From: Veillonella atypica KON
GTDB taxonomy: Bacteria > Bacillota > Negativicutes > Veillonellales > Veillonellaceae
Assembly (NCBI RefSeq): GCF_002959915.1
Contig: NZ_PPDE01000003.1
Location: 1 to 64,000 of the forward strand
Length of the DNA: 64,000 nucleotides
Direction: 5' to 3'
Both the position numbers and the translations under genes were made by a program. Shown here one piece after another: positions 27,776-35,927 of this stretch (position 1 is its first letter; the number at the start of each line of letters is the position of its first letter). The notes under the pieces were generated by a model, which was not told where the DNA came from, searched no databases, and worked only from the letters and a program-made list of their open reading frames with translations.

Positions 27776-27836
27776 CTAAAAGAGGGGTTGGGATGGAATC
27801 TGATAAACTTATATTTCATCTGCCCCCCTTTTCACG
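27776..27836 (+). terminator. long hairpin after the DUF805-like gene
   Basis: AAAAGAGGGG (27778-27787) with CCCCCCTTTT (27823-27832), extended inward by GGATGGAA/TTTCATC with mismatches. Probable terminator. Confidence 0.55.
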
Positions 27837-27840
27837 TTAA

Positions 27841-27954
27841 TTAAGCAAATGGTTTGAAAATGGCAAGCGTAATAATTTTAATATCAGTATTTATATGGTG
27901 AATGGTAGAGAGCATATTCGACGAGATAAATTATGGAGGAATAAACATCAATGA
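27841..27954 (+). pseudogene. putative toxin C-terminal remnant
   Basis: A 37-codon frame with no start, ending KLWRNKHQ. It reads as a basic, protein-like tail (KWFENGKRNNFN, REHIRRDKLW) and its TGA overlaps the ATG of the next gene (ATGA). This is how 3' ends of displaced polymorphic-toxin domains sit before their immunity genes. No conserved toxin domain could be assigned from so short a piece. Confidence 0.4.
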
Positions 27955-28202
27955 GTGACTCAGATGCTTCTTTATATGATGAAGTTATTGAAGGTTTGAG
28001 GTGTAACAGGGAGTTAGAAATATATTATAATGATTCCACATATGGGCTTGTTACTTATGGGGCGTTATGGCAACTCTGGAAAGATGAGGATCTTTTAGCA
28101 GAATGTAATGATTTTTTACCATTATTAGAAAATCTGTTAATAAATGGGAGGAGTTTAAAAGATATTATAGAGCAGAGAGAGTGTGGATTACTTTTAATGT
28201 AA
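27951..28202 (+). CDS. small acidic protein, candidate immunity protein
   Basis: An 83-aa soluble acidic protein (MSDSDASLYDEVIEGLR...). No family recognised. Its ATG overlaps the stop of the upstream toxin-like tail and GGAGG lies 12 nt ahead. Acidic composition, small size and this coupling fit an immunity protein, but this is inference from context. Confidence 0.6.
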   Translation: MSDSDASLYDEVIEGLRCNRELEIYYNDSTYGLVTYGALWQLWKDEDLLAECNDFLPLLENLLINGRSLKDIIEQRECGLLLM

Positions 28203-28246
28203 GAAGGCCTGAATTATAATCTAATGAAACTATAGAAGGAATGTAG

Positions 28247-29080
28247 ATGATAGAATTAGAACCTATTAAGCAGATAAAAAGTCCAAGTTCAGAAAATGTT
28301 ATAATTTTTGCTTTGCGATGTGTAAATTATATGATTATAAATGATAAACTTAATGGTTTAATTGTTTTGGACCTAGAGTGGAGAGAAGTTAATAGAATTT
28401 ATATAGGCGAACAATTATTACTTATTGAAGCAATTTACACAGATATGGTGAGAAATAAAATTGTATTTAAGTTAGAGTCGTCTTTATGCTTTGTAGATAT
28501 TGATGCCCATTTTGTTAAGTTAATACCTATTCCAAAAAATATTAAGGAATTCTATTTTTATCAGTTATATAAATTTAGTGATGACATAATTTTAATGCGT
28601 ACCAACAAAGGCATAGTATCTTTGTCATTGATTGATTATTCTGTTCGTATTATAGATGAAATAGCAGACTATGATGAAAAATTTGCATATTTTGTTTATG
28701 AAAGTGAAATAAAAGAGTCATTTCCTCATAATGAAAAATTAGTGTGTTTGGATACAAATAATATTACGATATTAGATGATCTTAAAAAGATTCAGATTCA
28801 AAACCCTATTTCTGTTCCGTATTTTGACGTATTTGTGACTGATAAATATGGTTTAGCTGTTGCAGAGAATCAATTACAGATTTTTAATCTCAATGGAGAT
28901 ATAAAAAGCAAGATATTATCATATAAAAGACCATGGTATGGTGGGCGAGCTGATATAGTTGAAAAAGATGATGGACTTCATTTATATGTTATAAGCCATA
29001 ATGATTTGGAAGAATTAACAAGTCTTTCAGAATATATAATTCCATTTGATAAGATACCTAATCATGTAGTGTTATTATAA
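28247..29080 (+). CDS. protein of unknown function, beta-rich
   Basis: A 277-aa soluble protein of low GC content. It has repeating strand-like segments (LNGLIVLDLEWREVNRIYIG, SSLCFVDIDAHFVKLIPIP, KGIVSLSLIDYSVRIIDEI), each about 45-50 residues apart, suggesting a beta-propeller-like fold. GAAGGAATGTAG precedes the ATG. It lies between two toxin-like remnants and may be another immunity or cargo gene; no family was recognised. Confidence 0.55.
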   Translation: MIELEPIKQIKSPSSENVIIFALRCVNYMIINDKLNGLIVLDLEWREVNRIYIGEQLLLIEAIYTDMVRNKIVFKLESSLCFVDIDAHFVKLIPIPKNIKEFYFYQLYKFSDDIILMRTNKGIVSLSLIDYSVRIIDEIADYDEKFAYFVYESEIKESFPHNEKLVCLDTNNITILDDLKKIQIQNPISVPYFDVFVTDKYGLAVAENQLQIFNLNGDIKSKILSYKRPWYGGRADIVEKDDGLHLYVISHNDLEELTSLSEYIIPFDKIPNHVVLL

Positions 29081-29093
29081 GATTTATATTTAG

Positions 29094-29192
29094 AAAGTCG
29101 TTGCTAGAAATGTCGGTTCTTTTGTATCTGTTACGGTGAGTGAGCGTGTGCTACAGATAAAATTAAATCTGATTAAAAAAGGATATAGATAG
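29094..29192 (+). pseudogene. putative toxin C-terminal remnant
   Basis: A 32-codon frame without a start, reading KVVARNVGSFVSV...NLIKKGYR, with a TAG 3 nt before the next ATG. It looks like the end of a larger protein placed directly before a small membrane protein gene, as in orphan toxin-immunity cassettes. Identity of the toxin is not known. Confidence 0.4.
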
Positions 29193-29195
29193 GTA

Positions 29196-29537
29196 ATGCT
29201 TCAGGACTTAATTATAATAATAGGAATAATATTTTTTGCATACAAATTAATTACTCATGAAGGTAAGCTTTCATTAGCCAGAATTGTGGCAATGTTAGGT
29301 ATGTCTATATGGCTTGGGTTAGGTTTACTTCATGAAGTCGTTTCGATATTTGTATTATTCTTTTGGTCTTCAGTTGTTATGGGGATTTCTTTAATCGGAA
29401 TGTATTATATACCTAGTAGTGAAAATTATGATGCGGTTGAAACACAAAAGCATCAAAAATTATTTAAAGGCGCTTTATACTCTTGGTTATTTCTAGTAGC
29501 CTTATACATATATTTATATGTTTTAACCTATTATTAA
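29196..29537 (+). CDS. small membrane protein, candidate immunity protein
   Basis: A 113-aa protein with four predicted membrane helices (about 3-20, 28-46, 48-68, 90-110) and no recognised family. AAAGGATATAG lies before the ATG. Coupling to an upstream toxin-like tail suggests a membrane immunity protein against a pore-forming or periplasmic toxin; unproven. Confidence 0.55.
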   Translation: MLQDLIIIIGIIFFAYKLITHEGKLSLARIVAMLGMSIWLGLGLLHEVVSIFVLFFWSSVVMGISLIGMYYIPSSENYDAVETQKHQKLFKGALYSWLFLVALYIYLYVLTYY

Positions 29538-29615
29538 ATATTATACTTTTACTTGGATTTGCTTGGTGGGAGTTTTTGCAAGGGAGAGAATTTGTGAGAA
29601 ATAAGGTGAAACCAC

Positions 29616-29684
29616 AAAAGGACGCTATAGTCTAATCTTCAGTAGTATATACTGAATGATTTAGAACTATGGCGTCCTTTTTTC
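29616..29684 (+). terminator. two-part terminator hairpin closing the island
   Basis: AAAAGGACGCTATAG (29616-29630) pairs with CTATGGCGTCCTTTT (29667-29681) with one bulge; inside it TTCAGTA/TACTGAA forms a second stem. Six T follow. Confidence 0.75.
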
Positions 29685-29739
29685 CGTTCATTTGAGGTAT
29701 GAGAGGATGTTATAGATATGTCAAAGAGATGTGAGAGGT

Positions 29740-31095
29740 TTATTTCATGCGAACTGCTTCAGCAAATTCGTCTTCGGTCATGAGTTTTTCTTCCAAGATG
29801 ATTTCTTTAATAGAGCAACCGCGTTTGTATGCTTCTTTTACGACCTTAGCACTCTTATCGTAGCCGATGTATGGTGTTAAGGAAGTAGCAATCATAAGGG
29901 ATTGTTCTACGAAGAATTTAAGTTTTTCAGGTACGAATTCTACGCCGTCGATGCAGTGTGTAGTGAAGGAATTCATCGCATCTGCGAGGAGGCGACAGCT
30001 TTCAACAAAATCATAGATCATGATAGGCATGTACACGTTCAATTGGAACGCACCGCTACCTGCACAAAGTGTCATGGTTGTATTGATACCGAATACTTGG
30101 GCACATACCATAGCAAGAGCTTCGCATTGGGTAGGGTTAACCTTACCTGGCATGATGGAGGAGCCTGGTTCGTTTTCAGGAAGATGCCATTCGCCATAGC
30201 CACAGCGAGGGCCGGATCCTAAGAAACGGACATCGTTCGCAATCTTAAACAATGTAGTAGCCAATGTGTTAAGTGCGCCGTGAGCCATCATGAACGCATC
30301 TTTTAAGGATAGGCCTTGGAATTTATTATTCTTAACGCGGAATGGAGCGCCTGTTACTTCTGGCAATACGGTTTCCATAACGTCTAGATATCCCTTAGGT
30401 GTGTTCACACCTGTACCAACGGCAGTGCCGCCAAGGGCAACGTCGAGTAGGTAGTCAGCGTTTTGAAGGAGCATAGTTTTGGCAGTTTTTAGGCCGTCTA
30501 CAAAGGCGCTAATTTCTTGATCCACCATGATGAAAGTAGCATCTTGTAGGTGAGTACGACCAACCTTTTGCAAGCCTATACCTTTTTCTTGCAATTTTTC
30601 AAAGGATACAATAAGGCCGTCCAATGCAGGAATTACGCGTTTTGTAATTTCAAAGTACCCGCAGATATGCATTGCTGTTGGGAATGTATCATTTGTACTT
30701 TGGCCGCGGTTTACATCGTCGTTAGGATGAAGTGGATTAGCTTCATCTAACTGCTTAGCCCGGTGAGCGATAACTTCGTTCACATTCATGTTTGTTTGTG
30801 TGCCAGAGCCTGTTTGGAATACGGTCAATGGGAATTCCTCATCCCATTTGCCATCTACGATTTCATCTACTACTTGGGCAATGAGTTTCGCTTTTTCCTC
30901 AGTTACTGCGCCACATTTTGCATTGGTTAAAGCACATGCTTTTTTGACAAGCGCAAGCGCTTTGATTTGTTCAATAGGGATGCGGTGGTCACCGATCTTA
31001 AAGTTATTGAACGAGCGTTGCGTTTGAGGTCCGTAAATTCGTCTAGCGTCGACTTCGACTGGTCCCATTGAATCATATTCAATTCTTGTTTCCAT
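29740..31095 (-). CDS. fumC: class II fumarate hydratase
   Basis: Cofactor-free fumarase of 451 aa, cytosolic. GSGTQTNMNVNEV (about 96-108), the active-site HP region NPLHPNDDVNRGQSTNDTFP, and the mobile loop GSSIMPGKVNPTQCEA (about 317-332) identify FumC rather than aspartase. Start at 31095 chosen because GGAGG lies just upstream; the frame to 31122 includes that site. With the iron-sulfur fumarase at 8276-9789 this gives the organism an oxygen-sensitive and an oxygen-stable enzyme. Confidence 0.94.
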   Translation of the reverse strand: METRIEYDSMGPVEVDARRIYGPQTQRSFNNFKIGDHRIPIEQIKALALVKKACALTNAKCGAVTEEKAKLIAQVVDEIVDGKWDEEFPLTVFQTGSGTQTNMNVNEVIAHRAKQLDEANPLHPNDDVNRGQSTNDTFPTAMHICGYFEITKRVIPALDGLIVSFEKLQEKGIGLQKVGRTHLQDATFIMVDQEISAFVDGLKTAKTMLLQNADYLLDVALGGTAVGTGVNTPKGYLDVMETVLPEVTGAPFRVKNNKFQGLSLKDAFMMAHGALNTLATTLFKIANDVRFLGSGPRCGYGEWHLPENEPGSSIMPGKVNPTQCEALAMVCAQVFGINTTMTLCAGSGAFQLNVYMPIMIYDFVESCRLLADAMNSFTTHCIDGVEFVPEKLKFFVEQSLMIATSLTPYIGYDKSAKVVKEAYKRGCSIKEIILEEKLMTEDEFAEAVRMK

Positions 31096-31292
31096 AATGT
31101 TTACAACCTCCTTAAAAGACATGCCGACCTATCGTCGGTTCCTTTCTATTATATACAGAAAAACGAAAAAATATAATAGAAAATGATAATAAATACCAAT
31201 TAGATATAATGCGTACATGGCTATTACCTTTATACATATTTGATTTATATCTATAAATTTGTGTATACATAGCACATATATGGTTATATTTA

Positions 31293-31321
31293 TTGTCAAC
31301 ATCGCTTTAACACGATAAAAT
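31293..31321 (+). promoter_or_regulatory. promoter of the OPT transporter gene
   Basis: TTGTCA (31293-31298), 17 nt, TAAAAT (31316-31321), followed by a leader of about 45 nt with GAGGAGG before the ATG at 31374. Confidence 0.65.
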
Positions 31322-31373
31322 GAATATAGCTTATAGTTAGTTTTATTTAATTTATAAGAGGAGGTAAGTACTT

Positions 31374-33458
31374 ATGAAACATGATTTTATGAGCCATGAC
31401 CTTCACTTGCCGGAACTTACGTTGCGTGGGATGTTATTAGGTGCATTGATCACTCTAATATTTACGGCATCTAACGTATACTTAGGTTTGAAGGTCGGTT
31501 TGACATTCTCGTCATCCATCCCGGCAGCCATTATCTCAATGGCAATTTTACGTTTCTTCAAGGATTCTAACGTTCTTGAAAACAACATGGTACAAACGCA
31601 AGCATCTGCAGCTGGTACCTTATCTGCAATTATTTTTATCTTGCCAGGTCTTTTAATGCTTGGTTATTGGCAAGGGTTCCCATTCTGGCAAACATTCTTG
31701 ATTTGTGCATGCGGTGGTTCCCTCGGTGTGTTATTCACCATTCCATTGCGCCGTGCCATGGTAGTGAACAGTGACCTACCATATCCAGAAGGCCGTGCAG
31801 CAGCCGAAATCTTGAAGGTCGGATCTCATAATGGTGGTGAAGTTGCTAAATCTGGTTCCGGTATGGCAGACATCGTTTCCGGTGGTGCTGTAGCTGGTAT
31901 CATCAGCCTTTGTGCTAACGGCTTCAAAGTTCTTGGCGATAGCATGAGCTTCTGGCTTCCAGTAGGTAGCAAAGGGATTACTCAAATTCCATTGGGATTC
32001 TCCACAGCGTTGTTAGGTGCTGGTTACCTTATCGGTATCGCATCTGGTATCGCTATCCTCGTTGGTGTTCTCATCGCATGGGCTGGCTTTGTGCCTTACT
32101 TGACTAATGTATTTGCTCCAGATGGTGGTGCAACTGCAAAATTTGCTATGGGTATCTGGAAATCTAAAGTTCGCTTTATTGGTGCTGGTGCTATCGGTAT
32201 CGCAGCGATTTGGACATTGATTACCTTGATTAAACCTATCATCGAAGGTATGAAAATTTCCGTTAAATCCATGAATAGCAGCGCTGCTGAACGCGAAACG
32301 CATCGCATGGATACAGATATGAGTACAAAATCTGTATTGATCGTATTTGCCATCATCCTTATTGGTTTGGTTATTACGTTCTGGGATTTCGTATCCGCTG
32401 TACCTATTAGTGCAGGTTTAATGTGGACTCTTGTTGTTGTAGGTGTTGTAGTAGCTTTATTAATCGGCTTCTTCGTAGCTGCAGCATGTGGTTACATGGC
32501 AGGTCTTATCGGTACATCTGCATCTCCAATCTCCGGTATTGGTATCCTAGCAACTATTATTTCTTCTCTAGTGGTATACTTCATCGCTTCTGAAAATAAT
32601 TTGTTTGCTACCGAAGCAGGCGTTCAATTCGCTACAGCTATGGCTATCTTCATGACATCCGTAGTTATTGCTATTGCATCTATCTCTAACGATAACTTGC
32701 AAGACTTGAAAACTGGTCAACTCGTTGGTGCTACACCTTGGCGTCAACAAATTGCATTGTTACTTGGTTCCGTAGCCGGTGCTATTGCGATTGCTCCAGT
32801 TCTTAACTTGTTATACCAAGCATATGGTTTTACAGGTGCGTTGCCTCGTGCTGAAATGGATCCAAATGCTGCATTATCTGCTCCACAAGCAACATTGATG
32901 ACTACAATCGCTCAAGGTATTTTCAATGCTAGTATGGATTGGAATTACATCTTGATCGGCGTTGGTGTTGGCGTAGTAGCAATCATTGTTAACTTGATTC
33001 TTAAGAGTACAACTGCTTCCTTAACATTGCCTCCATTGGCTGTTGGTATGGGTATCTACTTGCCTCCAACATTGGAAGTACCTCTTATTATCGGTTCTTT
33101 CTTGAGCTATTTCGTAGGTCGTTACCTCATCGCTCGCGCTAAAATGCGTGCTGGTGAATTGGCTGAATACGATGTAGAACAATCTAATCGTCGTGGCGTT
33201 CTCTTTGCGTCTGGTTTGATTGTTGGTGAAAGCTTGATTGGTGTAATCATAGCTGTTATTATTGTATTGTCAGTTACAACTGGTGGTGGTGAATCTCCAC
33301 TTGAATTAGTTGGTCCTGAATTTGAAAGTACAGCTGGTTGGTTAGGTCTACTTGCTTTCATCTTCTCTGCACTCTATCTAGTTCGTCGTGTTGTAACTCA
33401 CAAATTTGATAAAGCAGAAGCTCTCGCTATGAAAGCAGAGCAAGAACAAGCAAAGTAA
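31374..33458 (+). CDS. OPT-family oligopeptide transporter
   Basis: A 694-aa inner-membrane protein with some 16 helices. SNVYLGLKVGLTFSSSIPAA near the N-terminus and NSDLPYPEGRAAAEILKVG (about 132-150) are hallmarks of the prokaryotic OPT branch, thought to import peptides or iron chelates. The ATG at 31374 follows GAGGAGG. It is in an operon with the secreted protein that starts 10 nt later. Confidence 0.9.
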   Translation: MKHDFMSHDLHLPELTLRGMLLGALITLIFTASNVYLGLKVGLTFSSSIPAAIISMAILRFFKDSNVLENNMVQTQASAAGTLSAIIFILPGLLMLGYWQGFPFWQTFLICACGGSLGVLFTIPLRRAMVVNSDLPYPEGRAAAEILKVGSHNGGEVAKSGSGMADIVSGGAVAGIISLCANGFKVLGDSMSFWLPVGSKGITQIPLGFSTALLGAGYLIGIASGIAILVGVLIAWAGFVPYLTNVFAPDGGATAKFAMGIWKSKVRFIGAGAIGIAAIWTLITLIKPIIEGMKISVKSMNSSAAERETHRMDTDMSTKSVLIVFAIILIGLVITFWDFVSAVPISAGLMWTLVVVGVVVALLIGFFVAAACGYMAGLIGTSASPISGIGILATIISSLVVYFIASENNLFATEAGVQFATAMAIFMTSVVIAIASISNDNLQDLKTGQLVGATPWRQQIALLLGSVAGAIAIAPVLNLLYQAYGFTGALPRAEMDPNAALSAPQATLMTTIAQGIFNASMDWNYILIGVGVGVVAIIVNLILKSTTASLTLPPLAVGMGIYLPPTLEVPLIIGSFLSYFVGRYLIARAKMRAGELAEYDVEQSNRRGVLFASGLIVGESLIGVIIAVIIVLSVTTGGGESPLELVGPEFESTAGWLGLLAFIFSALYLVRRVVTHKFDKAEALAMKAEQEQAK

Positions 33459-33468
33459 GAGGTTAACC

Positions 33469-34296
33469 ATGAAATTAAAACAGACTGTTCTCATCATGAT
33501 GGCTGCCGCATTGCCACTCACATCTATGGCAGCCGCTAGTGAAACGATTCCTGTAACAAAGGATACTGGTGCTGTAGTAGCACAAAATAATCGTCACGAT
33601 GTGACATATCGTCTTTCTAGCACGGCTACGCCAGAGCAAAACAAAAAATTACGTTCCGTAGCGAATAAAACTGATCGTGGTACTATCGAAGTGGTAGCGC
33701 CAAATGCAGATCGTTATATGGATCGTAAAGAGGTAGGCGTATCTCCTGTAGATGCGACTACAGATCATTTGAATCTCGTATTCCCAGAGGTTAAATCTGT
33801 TAGCCCTATCGTTGAAAAAGCCATTAATACAACGATTAAGAAATACGTGTCCAAGGTTCAAAATGACACTCAAAAATTGAACGAAAAAGAATCCAATAAA
33901 ACGAATGTCATCATGTATTATGATGTAAAAACGGATAAAAATGGTATCTTTAGCGTTTTGATTCACACCTATACAATGCGTGATGGCGATGCAAATGGTG
34001 TAAATTATGTAAAAGGCTTTACATTCAATACTACAACAGGTCGTCAATTATCCTTGTATGATCTTGGTGGTTTGAATAAGAAGGAACTCGTTAATGCTAT
34101 CAATAATAATCAACAAGTGAAGGATGCCGTTGGTGCGAATGCTACATTCGACAAAATGCCATCTGAATTCTACACAACTGAAGATTATTCGGTAGTGATG
34201 ATTCTTCAACAAGATGTGGATACAATCCATAGTGCTGGTACCGTATATGTACCAGTTGGCAATTTGCGCGACCGTCAAAATGATGTGACCAAATAA
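33469..34296 (+). CDS. secreted DUF3298-like protein
   Basis: A 275-aa exported protein: signal peptide 1-22 (cleaved near SMAAA), a low-complexity region to about 95, then a domain (about 98-270) whose NLVFPEV, TYTMRDGDANGVNYVKGFTFNTTTGRQLSLYDL pattern resembles the DUF4163/DUF3298 pair of RsiV and PdaC. Function unknown; the operon with OPT suggests a role at the periplasmic side of transport, as inference only. Confidence 0.7.
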   Translation: MKLKQTVLIMMAAALPLTSMAAASETIPVTKDTGAVVAQNNRHDVTYRLSSTATPEQNKKLRSVANKTDRGTIEVVAPNADRYMDRKEVGVSPVDATTDHLNLVFPEVKSVSPIVEKAINTTIKKYVSKVQNDTQKLNEKESNKTNVIMYYDVKTDKNGIFSVLIHTYTMRDGDANGVNYVKGFTFNTTTGRQLSLYDLGGLNKKELVNAINNNQQVKDAVGANATFDKMPSEFYTTEDYSVVMILQQDVDTIHSAGTVYVPVGNLRDRQNDVTK

Positions 34297-34398
34297 CAAA
34301 ACTAACTATATGTGTCTGTATTGTTAAACAATGCAAGGTGCGTAGCACCAAAAAGGGTACACAGACTGTTTTATGTGGTATAGAACTTAATACTTACT

Positions 34399-34433
34399 AA
34401 AAAGCCCCTCCGCGATGTGCGGAGGGGCTTTTG
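34399..34433 (+). terminator. terminator of the OPT operon
   Basis: AAAAGCCCCTCCGC and GCGGAGGGGCTTTT pair perfectly, then TTG. Confidence 0.85.
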
Positions 34434-34470
34434 TGCGTATTATCCTGTATGAAGAATAGGGGGATAGGAC

Positions 34471-34496
34471 AAAAAAGACAGCCCCGAAGGGCTGCC
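34471..34496 (-). terminator. terminator of the first SLH gene
   Basis: CAGCCC (34479-34484) pairs with GGGCTG (34489-34494), followed on the minus strand by six T, 8 nt after the stop codon. Confidence 0.8.
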
Positions 34497-34503
34497 TAAT
34501 TGA

Positions 34504-35823
34504 TTATTTTGTTGGTTTTAATGGTAATGGGAATTGGATTGTCGTAGTCGGAATTTCCTCAGGCGGTGTTTGAACAATTACCTTCTTACCAAATTTCTTT
34601 TTAAATGCCTTTACTGTTCCAGGTTGTACAGAATCAGCCGTAATAACTAATACAGATGCATCATCTGTTGGTAAAATACTAATGATTTTACCTTGAGGTT
34701 CTTTGTTTTGATAAAGTGCCAATGCATCGGATTGGAGGTCTTCTAATTGGGCTTGTGTCAATTTGCCTTGGCTTACAATTAATGCATTATCGAGTTGTGG
34801 ATCGTGAGCGTCAGCTAGTGCTGTATGAACTGTATCGAAGTGTTTTTTGTCCACTACAGAAACGTGCAATTTACCTTCCTTCCAGAAGAGAGCACCATCG
34901 TTTCTAAATTGTGTGAAGTCTTGACCATAGTGAAGGGCGTGGCTGATGACATTGGATGTTTTTTGTTCCACTTGTTGACGGTAGAGCGCATTGTGGAATG
35001 CCAATGCTTGTGGTGTTTGTGTCATACGGTAGGAAATTTCAGCCGCCTCTGCACGGGTTACGTATTTTTCTGGGTTAAACATCGTGCCTGGTGCATAGTT
35101 GGTAAATCCTAAGTATGCTAATTCACGGACTGCATCTTGTGCCCAAGGGGCTACGAATTTTTGGTCCCCATACGCTACTTGATCGAGTACAGTAGGATCA
35201 TCTGTTGTATAGCCTAGATAATGTAGGTAGTTATCTGCTACCACAGCAAATTCTTGGCGGGACATATATTTTTCAGGTTTATATGTAGTGTCGCCATAGC
35301 CAGAGATGATATTCTTGCGCGCTACTGATTCAATAGCGAGGGCAGACCAACGGTCGGATGTAATATCTTTAAAGTGACTAGAGATGAACGCTGCTTGGCC
35401 ATCATCGGTAATGTTGTTGAATAGGGAGGCCACTTCTTCGCGTGTCATTGGTTGATTAGGACGGAATGTGCCATCCGCATAGCCTTTCATCAATTTAGCC
35501 TTTGCTACGGCACTAATTGATTTAGAAGCCCAAAAATCACTTGGTACATCGGAGAAGATGTATGGTCGCACATCTTGGATATCCTTTGGAGACGTAACAA
35601 CACCGGAGCGAAGTTGTTGGTTAACAACAGTATTAGCAGGTACAGCAGTTTTATTTTGTTCAGTAGCTGTTGTATCTTGAACGGTTGCCGTTGTTGTTAC
35701 AGTATGTTGCGCTGGAGTAGCGCTTGGTGTTTGTGCCGGTGTAGCGGCAAATGCCATACCGGATGTAGTAAGTAAAGCGGACAGGATGAGAGCCCGTAAT
35801 GTGTGTTTTGATACCTGTTGCAT
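34504..35823 (-). CDS. SLH-domain envelope protein
   Basis: A 439-aa exported protein: signal peptide 1-27 (MAFAA), a Thr/Ala-rich linker, three SLH domains (about 88-135, 150-205, 215-270; DVPSDFWASKSI, GYADGTFRPNQPMTREEVA, GYGDTTYKPEKYMSRQEFA), then a C-terminal domain of about 165 residues without a known family. In Veillonella relatives SLH domains bind the polyamine-modified peptidoglycan and tether outer membrane. No barrel is visible, so it is not an OmpM-type porin. Paralogue of the next gene, sharing the C-terminal domain layout. Confidence 0.85.
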   Translation of the reverse strand: MQQVSKHTLRALILSALLTTSGMAFAATPAQTPSATPAQHTVTTTATVQDTTATEQNKTAVPANTVVNQQLRSGVVTSPKDIQDVRPYIFSDVPSDFWASKSISAVAKAKLMKGYADGTFRPNQPMTREEVASLFNNITDDGQAAFISSHFKDITSDRWSALAIESVARKNIISGYGDTTYKPEKYMSRQEFAVVADNYLHYLGYTTDDPTVLDQVAYGDQKFVAPWAQDAVRELAYLGFTNYAPGTMFNPEKYVTRAEAAEISYRMTQTPQALAFHNALYRQQVEQKTSNVISHALHYGQDFTQFRNDGALFWKEGKLHVSVVDKKHFDTVHTALADAHDPQLDNALIVSQGKLTQAQLEDLQSDALALYQNKEPQGKIISILPTDDASVLVITADSVQPGTVKAFKKKFGKKVIVQTPPEEIPTTTIQFPLPLKPTK

Positions 35824-35855
35824 ACATATCCTTCCTAATCATGTGGTAAATATAT

Positions 35856-35885
35856 CAAAAACAGCGTTAGATAACGCTGTTTTTG
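35856..35885 (-). terminator. terminator of the second SLH gene
   Basis: AAAAACAGCGTTA and TAACGCTGTTTTT form a perfect stem with T-rich flanks on both strands. Confidence 0.75.
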
Positions 35886-35927
35886 AAGTCTCCTTAAGGA
35901 CTAAAGTATATCGGAGTTTTGTCGCTA

